32,448 nt of DNA from Chryseobacterium sp. S0630 (GTDB taxonomy: Bacteria > Bacteroidota > Bacteroidia > Flavobacteriales > Weeksellaceae), in assembly GCF_024158915.1 (NCBI RefSeq), contig NZ_JAMZGF010000061.1, positions 1 through 32,448 on the forward strand, in the 5' to 3' direction. Position 1 is the first letter of the stretch; each line of letters opens with the position of its first letter. The position numbers and the translations under genes were made by a program. This document shows positions 16,901 through 24,198 of this stretch, one piece after another. The notes under the pieces were generated by a model. That model was not told the DNA's origin. It did no database searches and saw only the letters and a program-made list of their open reading frames with translations.

Positions 16901-17059
16901 ATGGCAAAAATGCCCTTCATTCCCGATCCCAGGTATTCAATGGATCAGGAAAAATCTCAGGAAACACAAAGAAATCTTAGGGAAGACGTTAGTATGACCT
17001 TTAGAAAACCTTATCCACAGGAACATGAGATTGGGTTGCCGAGGGAAAAGATGAGATAA
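13985..17059 (+). CDS. dnaE: Compact DnaE-type DNA polymerase III alpha (DnaE2-like)
   Basis: A 1024-residue C-family polymerase, about 10-15% shorter than replicative DnaE. The N-terminal PHP domain (about 1-200) is degenerate: where active PHP domains have HTHSEYS, it reads NCHSFHS, with N4 and Y13 at expected ligand or conserved sites. The polymerase triad is intact: D345 and D347 in PPDFDIDWSW, and D480 in EKFDILS. Other motifs include VGRGSGANS and KAHSASYAVESYQS. The C-terminal OB-like region is short and no clear clamp-binding motif was found, so it may depend on the Y polymerase for the clamp (inference). It is co-transcribed with that gene. It probably extends past lesions or acts as an error-prone polymerase. 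Confidence 0.9.
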   Translation: MFLNCHSFHSLRYGTIPIQDLVQQAAEHNVRCLALTDINTVTGIYDFYKLCKEKGIKPIVGMEVRVDDELYYICLAKNPKGIGEVNKLLTDYNCDHVQIPKINPDLPDNIIIYPLHNLPEKLYDNEYIGIRYEELNLLIKPELKKLISKMVILHPVTFKTKQEYNLHRILRAIDNNTLLSKLNESHVCKATETFVDKKELLQKYIHYPQIIENTKSVIGSCSFDFDFSTPKNKKYYTDSKENDIKLLRKLAYEGLEKKYSMNHTEAKQRLEKELAVIGQLNFCAYFLITWDIIQYSNKMGFMHVGRGSGANSIVSYCIGITAICPLELDLYFERFLNLNRKTPPDFDIDWSWQRRDIILEYIFKKYGKDHVAFCGTNVEFKYRSIFREVGKAFGLPKEELDALATKPMNQHDDNSVFRLVHKYGRLLEKFPNQRSMHSCGILISEEPITNYSALEMPPKGFPIVQFDMHTAEDIGLEKFDILSQRGLGTINDTVQLIEEKRGITVHVEDTTLSKDEVKCNEFLSIGKTIGCFYIESPAMRGLLRRLKCDNYKVLVAASSIIRPGVAQSGMMKEYIFRHNNPTQFEYFHEVFEKELGETYGIMVYQEDVIKIALHFGGLPASDGDVLRRAMSGKGRSLAALQKVKDHFFESCRAKGHPEQLSKEVYRQIESFAGYSFCKAHSASYAVESYQSLFLKVYYPIEFMVCAINNGGGFYRTEVYVHEAKMSGATINNPCVNLSEWQTTVYGTDVYLGLMHIEKLEGRLAQLIPEERKKNGEYRSLENFIKRIPIGIETLQILIFIGAFRFTGKQKHELLIEARFLLGNNKEVYRQPTLLEEPQKSYHLPKIERNKFEDAFDEIEILGFPVSFSPFDLLQTKYRGSVMAKNLIQYHKKQVKMLAYLISRKHVPIKNKREGNKRDEMFFGTWIDAEGEYFDTAHFPDSLKQYPFQGGGCYLLLGTVEVDFHFPTITIHKMAKMPFIPDPRYSMDQEKSQETQRNLREDVSMTFRKPYPQEHEIGLPREKMR

Positions 17060-17089
17060 ACCGTATTAACCAATTAAATTAATAAAATG

Positions 17090-17599
17090 TTAAGGGAATA
17101 TTTTCATCAGTTCCTGTTTAATTTGTTTGATTTTAGCATCATGTCTATCTTTAGTATCGGATAAGTTTTGATCTGCATTAATTGTTACAAAATTGATTTT
17201 AGGAATCGTCTTACCCGAATTAATAATATTATCAATCATTAGTTTTGCATGATGCTCCCATTTGTATTCAAGAAGGAATAAATGAAGCTGGTCATAATTT
17301 TGAAATATGTGATTGCTTAGTAAATCAATAAAATTATTTTTTGGGTGCATAGTAGGGCATAGTGCGGTAAATAAATTTAAGTCTGACACTTTTTCATTAG
17401 TTATTCTCTTACTGATAACTTGTGTCCAAGTACTCCAATAATCATCATTTGAGTGAGTTTCTACAGTGAAATTTGCATTTATCCCTCCGATTTTATAATA
17501 TTTTCCTTGATAATATCTTTTTCTATTATTAAATAAATCTTCAATTATTGTAGTCTTACCCCAATTGTTGAAACCTGTTATAAAAATTGCTTGTTTCAT
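17090..17599 (-). CDS. Small P-loop NTPase of unknown function
   Basis: A 169-residue protein that I do not recognise. The N-terminus is a beta strand running into a Walker A motif, FITGFNNWGKTT (G9, G14, K15, T16), of GxxxxGKT type but with an unusual NNW insert. A possible NTPase strand is HLFLLEYKWEHH near 105-116, and KINFVTINADQN near 134-145 could be a later strand. The short length fits a kinase-like or small GTPase-like P-loop fold. It lies divergent from the membrane-protein pair starting at 17706, and its 3' end converges with dnaE. DNA here turns abruptly AT-rich compared with the polymerase genes. The start ATG lies just after a CATATTTG stretch that resembles a -7 box on its strand. 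Confidence 0.6.
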   Translation of the reverse strand: MKQAIFITGFNNWGKTTIIEDLFNNRKRYYQGKYYKIGGINANFTVETHSNDDYWSTWTQVISKRITNEKVSDLNLFTALCPTMHPKNNFIDLLSNHIFQNYDQLHLFLLEYKWEHHAKLMIDNIINSGKTIPKINFVTINADQNLSDTKDRHDAKIKQIKQELMKIFP

Positions 17600-17705
17600 A
17601 TCTTAAATTTATACAAATATGATTAATAAAATTAAAAATATAATCATCTAATTAATATCTGCAAAAAAGATGTAAATTAACTGTCAACTATTTAAACTAT
17701 TAATC

Positions 17706-18323
17706 ATGAAAACAACATCTCAAACCGATGGTGCAAATCACTTTGTACTAAAATGGTTATTTCTTGTACCTCTGCTTTCCTTAGCAGTTTTCATCTTTCT
17801 TTATTTAAAAGGTTTTATACCTTACGAAATTTTTTTAATTACCTTAATTAGTCTTGTTATTTGTCTTGTTTCTAGTTTTATTGCACTAAAAATGAGAAAG
17901 AAAAAGCAAGGTATAATAGCTTTATGGGTCTTTTTTATTTTTTTGTTTTTAAGTCATATTAGTGTCGTTTTAAATATTTTACCTCCGAGTTTGGAAAACT
18001 ACAATCCAATAACCCCAATGGCTACTAAAAAGATTAATATAGCAACATATATGGCAAATCCTCTAAATAGCTCGGAACAAAAAGTTAAGACAGCAGTTTT
18101 ATTTGCATGGGGAGATAATACACCAGACATCTCAAAGGTGGCAAATGATAAAAAAATTTCAGATTATAAACTCAATGAAGGTCAAGTTTTCTTCCTGACA
18201 GACTATCTTAATATTGCAGTGATTTCAGCTAAACCTAATGGGAAAAGACTTCATCCAGCTGATATTAAATCAAGCAAGAATATACAGGGATTAATCGATT
18301 TGTTAGAAAAAACAATTAAATAA
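17706..18323 (+). CDS. Inner-membrane protein with periplasmic C-terminal domain
   Basis: A 205-residue protein with three hydrophobic helices (about 15-36, 40-63, 69-92). Positive residues between helices 2 and 3 (MRKKKQG) place that loop in the cytoplasm, so the N-terminus should be inside and the C-terminal 110 residues outside, in the periplasm. That domain is polar with no recognised motif. The following outer-membrane-like gene starts 8 bases downstream, so both are one operon and could form an envelope-spanning pair (inference). Family not recognised. The gene is AT-rich and lies at the left end of the cargo region. Confidence 0.6.
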   Translation: MKTTSQTDGANHFVLKWLFLVPLLSLAVFIFLYLKGFIPYEIFLITLISLVICLVSSFIALKMRKKKQGIIALWVFFIFLFLSHISVVLNILPPSLENYNPITPMATKKINIATYMANPLNSSEQKVKTAVLFAWGDNTPDISKVANDKKISDYKLNEGQVFFLTDYLNIAVISAKPNGKRLHPADIKSSKNIQGLIDLLEKTIK

Positions 18324-18331
18324 TAATTGCT

Positions 18332-19231
18332 ATGAAAAAGACATTAGCTTTTACAATTATTTTTCTATCCTTTTTTGATTTGGTATTTTCTCAGGATAAG
18401 AAACAAGATAATACAGAACAAACTAAAAAGTGGACATTTGAAAATATTACTATTGGTCAATCTATGGCAACTTCTGAGGAGCAAGAACTACCGGCACAGT
18501 TATCGGTCACTTTTCCAAAAGGTAAAAAAGCATCTTATCTGATCAATACAGGAATTAACATCAATTTTAAAATAGATCAATGGCCGAATTTATTAGGTTC
18601 CTTTACGGGAGAATATCACAGAAATACTCTTACTGACAAAGAACAGAATAATATACAACTTGGTATCAAAGGACATTATAATTTCGCTTCAGAACCTGAA
18701 ACAAAATATATCTTAATTTTTGATCCGCAATTTAGTAGGGATTTTGTTGAAAATAAAAATTCACTTCAATCTAATCTACTTTTTACTTGGGTAACTAACG
18801 GGAAATCTTTAAATTTTGGTGCCCATAATTATTTAAACAAAAATAGAACAATAGCTACTAAGTTATCTGTCATTGCAGGTACACAGTTTCAAAATGTTTT
18901 TCACGGAGATGCAAACCAAGATTTACGTGGTTTTAAATTGCGTCCAATAGGTACTGTAAATGCTGGCATCTATTTTTTAAGAAATGAAAATGATCCGACA
19001 GATCCCATTGTTGATATCACAGCTGCTTTTACACAGAGATTCATAGTGATAAACTCCACGGCTGATTCTGAAAAGGATACTCATCAGTTCACTTCAAGTA
19101 TAAACTATTATATTGCAACCAATCCGGTAAAATTATCTATTGGAGGGACATTTCTTGATGGATCTGATCCTTATACTGCATTAAAACAGCAACAATATTT
19201 CTTGATATCTTTTAATGTATTCCTCAATTAA
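18332..19231 (+). CDS. Secreted outer-membrane beta-barrel-like protein
   Basis: A 299-residue protein with a clear signal peptide (about 20 residues) ending VFS before QDKK, typical of a signal-peptidase I site in this phylum. The mature part is a series of alternating, aromatic-rich strands (QLSVTFPKG, ININFKIDQW, NIQLGIKGHYNF, AGIYFLRN, DITAAFTQRF, KLSIGGTFL, FLISFNVFLN). They look like the strands of an outer-membrane beta-barrel of roughly 10-14 strands. The C-terminal residues end in a strand-like YFLISFNVFLN, as such proteins often do. No family was recognised. It is the second gene of an operon with the inner-membrane protein, 8 bases apart. Confidence 0.55.
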   Translation: MKKTLAFTIIFLSFFDLVFSQDKKQDNTEQTKKWTFENITIGQSMATSEEQELPAQLSVTFPKGKKASYLINTGININFKIDQWPNLLGSFTGEYHRNTLTDKEQNNIQLGIKGHYNFASEPETKYILIFDPQFSRDFVENKNSLQSNLLFTWVTNGKSLNFGAHNYLNKNRTIATKLSVIAGTQFQNVFHGDANQDLRGFKLRPIGTVNAGIYFLRNENDPTDPIVDITAAFTQRFIVINSTADSEKDTHQFTSSINYYIATNPVKLSIGGTFLDGSDPYTALKQQQYFLISFNVFLN

Positions 19232-19363
19232 AAAGAAAGTGATCCAAAACTAATTTTCGGCTAAAATCCAGATACGAATATTATATTTATTAAATTTAGA
19301 TATGATATAAAATACAATTAATATAGAAAAAATTAATTCAATAACCATTAATAAAAACTTAAC

Positions 19364-22300
19364 ATGACAGAGAATACTGTGCTTTTTGACAAATTAGTTG
19401 AAAGGAGAAAAAAGCATATAGAAACATTGCTAGACGAGGAATTTAGCGGAATATGGAGATATGTAAAAGGAAATTATTCTTCCGAAGCGCATTTTATACA
19501 CGAACTTCTTCAAAATGCTGATGATTGTGGTGCTTCTTATGTAGATTTTAAAATAACTGAAGACGGATTATATTTTAAGCATAATGGTATTATAAGATTC
19601 ACAATTTCCGATGTAGATAAAACAACGCAAGATAAACTGAATGGTACATTAGGGCATATAAATTCCATAACAGCAATAGGTAATTCGAATAAAGTAGATC
19701 AGCAGAAAATTGGAAAATTTGGTATTGGATTTAAGGCAGTATTCGCATATACTAATGAGCCAGAAGTATATGATGATAATTTTTGCTTTAAATTAAAGAA
19801 TTACATTGTTCCAGAACGATTAATTGAAAAAAATACAAATAGAAAAAAAGGAGAGACCTTGTTTTATTTTCCTTTTAATAATGAAGAGAAACCAAAGGAA
19901 GTTGCCCATCGAGAAATAGTTAATAAATTGAAATCTTTACAATCACCACTACTTTTTCTAAAAACACTCAACATAATTAGGTGGGAAAATAAGAAAGAAA
20001 AAGGATTGTTTACTAAAGAAGAAGATGTTGAATTTTTTAAGGGTAAATCTTCAGATAATCAGATTATTAAACTTGTAAATCAAGTTAATAATGATATTCA
20101 ACTGAAAAGGATTTGGTTGTTTACAAAGACTGTACGACTTAAAGATCAAACTGGAGTTCAAAAAATAAATGTTGGTTTTTTTCTTAATGATAACAATACT
20201 ATTAATTCTGATAGTAAAGTAGATGCATACTGCTTTTTTCCTACAAAAGAAACAACGAATTTGAGATTTATTATTCATGCTCCATTTCTTTTAACTGATA
20301 ATCGCCAAAATATTTTAGCGGGAAATGATTGGAATAAGTTTCTGATTGAGGAATTAGCTACCTTGGCAACAGAAGCCTTAATGAGTATCAGATCTAAATG
20401 TTTAGATGATAAAGTTTCATATTTTGGAAAGTCATTTGTTGAACTTTTACCATATAATGAAGAAGATTTTTCAAATATTAACAATAACGATAGAATTTCC
20501 TTTTATCCATTTTATAAAAAAATTCTAGCATTATTAAGAACAGAGCAAATACTTCCTGGAAGAAATAATATCTTTTACAGAGCTTCAAATTCTTATTGGT
20601 CGACAGATAAAGAATTAACAGATTTATTTTCTGACGTTCAGGTATCTCAAATTACTAATCGAGCAAATGTAGGTTTAATTTTTACGCATATTGGTCAAAA
20701 GAATGTTGAACAAAATAATAAACCATTGCATAAATATTTACGTTCGATAACAAATGAGATACTTGGACCAGAAAAAATAATTAAAAATATTTCAACTGCA
20801 TTTACTGAAAATCAATCTATAAAATGGTTATTAAAATTTTATGGCTATTTAAGTGAAAGAGACTCTTATCTTAAAGTAGCTAAGGAGTATCCTATTATTT
20901 TGGATAATGAAGGTAAAGCCGTCATCCCTTACGATAAGATAAAAAATCATTATAATATTTTTCTGCCAGCTAGTAGTTCGGAGGATTTTAAAACAGTTAA
21001 TTTAGAATTCCTTAAATATGATGTTGCGACTATTTTTTTTGAAAGATTAGGACTATCTATTCCAGATATAAAAGCCAATTATTTAAAAAAAATTCTTCCT
21101 AAATATGAGGAAGATATTGATCTGAGTGATAAAGAACTAATATCTCATACTAAAGCTCTAATTGAATTTTATAAAAGTTGTCATACCGAGGAGTTCAAAA
21201 GTTATGTTGAACGTCTTGGTAAATTACCTCTGTTTAAAGGTATACAAAATAATAAGAGCAAAGATGTCTATTTGATTACTTCTAATGAATTATATCATCT
21301 AACAGAAAATTTACATACGTACTTTGAAGGTTATGAATCTGTCTATTTCTTTGATGAAAAATTTTACAAAGCAAATCTTTCTGAAGAAGAATTTACTTTT
21401 TTAATTAAAATACTAAATCATCTTGGGGTTAGTTTTTTACCTCGGTTGAAGAAAATAGAAAGATATTGTGATTCTAATACTTTAGAGAAATTCAATCTGT
21501 TGAGATACAAAGGTAGCTACTATAAAACCTTAATCGATCGTGAACTAGAAGGACTTGAAAATGTTATGCGAGTCATTTCCGTTGAAAAATCTCTAGTTAT
21601 TTGGCAAATATTATTAGAAATTATAGGTGCAAGAAATTACTCATACTATAATTCTATGGTATTCGAAGGAATGTTTACGCATCGAATTGATGGACGATAT
21701 TCGCCTCAAAATATTTGGTTTGAATCTACATTTATTAAACACTTAAGAAATAATCGATGGTTATATAATTCAAAAATCGAAAAAACAAATCCAAAATCAA
21801 TACAATACAGTGATTTGGCTGCTGATTATTTTGGTTTATCATCATCTTCCTCCTCCTCAGATCTGTTAATACGTCTGTTAGAATTCCTTCCTGAGCAAGT
21901 AGATCCACAACTGTCCGATGAACAGCAGGAAATTTATGATATAGGTAAGGCTATTTTAAATTCTGGTTATACAGAAGAACAAGTCATAGCAGCTATTGCA
22001 AAACTAAATACGGACTCTGAGATAATAATTAAACATGAATCAGTAAATGAAGAATTTATTCACGATGGTCTAAATACATCAACGACTAGGAATCGAGTGC
22101 AAAAAACAATTAGAAACATTAGTGAAAGATTAAATGAAAGTTTTTTTGAAAACCATAATCATAAAGTAACTGGTGATAACATAATTGTATCTCCGGTAAT
22201 AGATTATGAACAGGAAGAACAGGAAGATATTAGTGGCTCTTTTATTTCCAGTATAGATCTAGAGGATGAATACAATAAAAGGATTAAGCAAGTACAACGT

Positions 22301-24193
22301 GAGGTCGAAGAATTAGCATTGGTTGAACAATTAAAATCAGAAGTTGTAGATAATGATAAATATACATTTGGATGGTTTAAAGCTTTAATGGAGCTTGAAT
22401 ATCTAAATAATTCTGACTTTAACTCTAAAGGAAAAGAAATATCTATTTCTTTTTCACAAGCGGTTATGGAAGATAACGACAGTAAGATCATTATTTTAAG
22501 TAAGCCTTCTAGATATATTCCTGGAAATATTGAAGATATAGGTAATCTAGTTCTAAATATATATAAAGGTCGAAATGTTCAACAAGTAGCAATTGAAGTC
22601 GTAAATGTTAAAGAATACTCTCTACATGCAAAGGTCAAAAGATTATCTGATATTCAAAAAATAGATTTCTCCGAGGTTTCGAAGGTTGTAATTGATATTA
22701 AAAATCCAATCTTTTTACTTGAAGAATTACGTAAAAATATTTTAAGTTTTTCATTTGAAGACGATTTCAATTTAAAAGAAAATCTAACTGAAAAAATAAA
22801 ATTTGTATTTGGCCCTCCTGGTACTGGCAAAACAACATATTTAGCAACTGATGAAGTTATACCTTTAATTAAAAAAAATCATAATTTGAAGGTTTTGATA
22901 TTAACACCTACAAATAAAGCTGCTGATGTACTTTCTTCTAAAATAATGGAGGTTATTGGGAATAGTCGTTCTTACTTAGATTGGCTGATAAGATTTGGTC
23001 ATAGCACTGATCGTTTCGTAGCTGAGGAATTAGGTGAGGATTTCAGAAAGATTGATATTAATTCTTATGAAAAATCTGTAGTAGTATCAACAATAGCACG
23101 TTTTGCTTATGATTTCTTTTTGCCAGAAGGTGAAATAGAAAGAATTTACTTGCGCGAAATTAAATGGGATTATATCATCATTGATGAAGCTTCAATGATA
23201 ACACTTCCAAATATAATTAATGTCCTATATGCTCAGCGTAATGCTAATTTTGTAATTGCCGGTGATCCATTTCAGATAACACCTATATCCAGGATAGTAC
23301 AATGGCAAGATGAGAATATTTATAGTTTAGTCCAACTAAATTCTTTTGATAATCCAACTACTGAACCTTATCAATATGATGTAATAAATAGGTATACTCA
23401 ATATCGTAGTATTCCTACTATTGGCAATGTATATAGTAATTTTACATATGGAGGTAAATTGTTGCATCACAGAAAACCTGAACAGCAAAAAAAATTACAA
23501 ATAGAAGGTATTGATTTTACAGACCTAAACGTGATTAAGTTTCCAGTTACAAAAATAGAAAGTATATTCAGACCTAATTCATTAGATGGTTCTAAATATC
23601 ATATATATTCTGCATTGTTTACTGTCGAATTGGTTTTGAAAATGGTTAATGACCTCAGATCTAAAGAACATGAATTCTTCAAAATTGGTATAATTTGTCC
23701 ATATCGAGCACAGTCAGATATTATAGAAAAATTAATTTTTGAACAGTTTATTTCAGATGAAAAAGTTGAAATTGTTGTTGGAACGATACATGGATTTCAA
23801 GGAGATCAGTGTGATATAATATTCACTATTTTTAATCCGCCCTTAAGTATTCAAGGATCGGAGGAAACTTTTTTAAATAAACATAATATACTTAATGTTG
23901 CAATAAGTAGAGCTAGAGATTATTTGTTTATACTTATGCCAGATGATCATACGCATAATATTGAAAATTTGAAAAAAATAAAAAAAATTCGGGACTTATC
24001 AGTCACTTTTGGTGGTAGTAGTTTTACTGAATTTTCTTCGCAGTATATTGAAAAAGAATTATTTAATAGCGCTTCTTTTATCTATGATAATTCTTTTGCA
24101 ACAGGCCATCAATCAGTTAATATTTATTCTAAACCGATTAAAAAATATGAGGTTAGATGTGAGAATTCGGCAGTTGATATACAAATAAAATAA
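19364..24193 (+). CDS. Sacsin/Hsp90-type HATPase fused to SF1 helicase
   Basis: A 1609-residue protein with ATPase domains at both ends. Residues about 30-250 form a GHKL/sacsin-type HATPase: ELLQNADDCG (E47, N51) is the N-box and GKFGIGFK (117-124) the glycine lid. The middle (about 250-1130) has no recognised domain and includes a seven-serine tract near residue 826. Residues about 1145-1560 are a UPF1/DNA2-type SF1 helicase: GPPGTGKT at 1150-1157, IIIDEAS at about 1271-1277 (DEAS box), GDPFQITPI, GTIHGFQGDQ and LNVAISRAR. It probably uses ATP both for conformational clamping and for unwinding nucleic acid (inference). Sacsin-helicase fusions are known in bacterial databases and often sit in accessory islands. 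Its stop lies 5 bases before the next helicase, so they are one operon. Confidence 0.88.
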   Translation: MTENTVLFDKLVERRKKHIETLLDEEFSGIWRYVKGNYSSEAHFIHELLQNADDCGASYVDFKITEDGLYFKHNGIIRFTISDVDKTTQDKLNGTLGHINSITAIGNSNKVDQQKIGKFGIGFKAVFAYTNEPEVYDDNFCFKLKNYIVPERLIEKNTNRKKGETLFYFPFNNEEKPKEVAHREIVNKLKSLQSPLLFLKTLNIIRWENKKEKGLFTKEEDVEFFKGKSSDNQIIKLVNQVNNDIQLKRIWLFTKTVRLKDQTGVQKINVGFFLNDNNTINSDSKVDAYCFFPTKETTNLRFIIHAPFLLTDNRQNILAGNDWNKFLIEELATLATEALMSIRSKCLDDKVSYFGKSFVELLPYNEEDFSNINNNDRISFYPFYKKILALLRTEQILPGRNNIFYRASNSYWSTDKELTDLFSDVQVSQITNRANVGLIFTHIGQKNVEQNNKPLHKYLRSITNEILGPEKIIKNISTAFTENQSIKWLLKFYGYLSERDSYLKVAKEYPIILDNEGKAVIPYDKIKNHYNIFLPASSSEDFKTVNLEFLKYDVATIFFERLGLSIPDIKANYLKKILPKYEEDIDLSDKELISHTKALIEFYKSCHTEEFKSYVERLGKLPLFKGIQNNKSKDVYLITSNELYHLTENLHTYFEGYESVYFFDEKFYKANLSEEEFTFLIKILNHLGVSFLPRLKKIERYCDSNTLEKFNLLRYKGSYYKTLIDRELEGLENVMRVISVEKSLVIWQILLEIIGARNYSYYNSMVFEGMFTHRIDGRYSPQNIWFESTFIKHLRNNRWLYNSKIEKTNPKSIQYSDLAADYFGLSSSSSSSDLLIRLLEFLPEQVDPQLSDEQQEIYDIGKAILNSGYTEEQVIAAIAKLNTDSEIIIKHESVNEEFIHDGLNTSTTRNRVQKTIRNISERLNESFFENHNHKVTGDNIIVSPVIDYEQEEQEDISGSFISSIDLEDEYNKRIKQVQREVEELALVEQLKSEVVDNDKYTFGWFKALMELEYLNNSDFNSKGKEISISFSQAVMEDNDSKIIILSKPSRYIPGNIEDIGNLVLNIYKGRNVQQVAIEVVNVKEYSLHAKVKRLSDIQKIDFSEVSKVVIDIKNPIFLLEELRKNILSFSFEDDFNLKENLTEKIKFVFGPPGTGKTTYLATDEVIPLIKKNHNLKVLILTPTNKAADVLSSKIMEVIGNSRSYLDWLIRFGHSTDRFVAEELGEDFRKIDINSYEKSVVVSTIARFAYDFFLPEGEIERIYLREIKWDYIIIDEASMITLPNIINVLYAQRNANFVIAGDPFQITPISRIVQWQDENIYSLVQLNSFDNPTTEPYQYDVINRYTQYRSIPTIGNVYSNFTYGGKLLHHRKPEQQKKLQIEGIDFTDLNVIKFPVTKIESIFRPNSLDGSKYHIYSALFTVELVLKMVNDLRSKEHEFFKIGIICPYRAQSDIIEKLIFEQFISDEKVEIVVGTIHGFQGDQCDIIFTIFNPPLSIQGSEETFLNKHNILNVAISRARDYLFILMPDDHTHNIENLKKIKKIRDLSVTFGGSSFTEFSSQYIEKELFNSASFIYDNSFATGHQSVNIYSKPIKKYEVRCENSAVDIQIK

Positions 24194-24198
24194 TAAGT

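Noticed and set aside
16622..16997. Frames overlapping the 3' part of dnaE
   Set aside because: Shadows of the polymerase frame, with basic or low-complexity translations.
20051..20484. Leftward frames within the HATPase-helicase gene
   Set aside because: AT-rich antisense frames inside a gene with clear motifs on the other strand.
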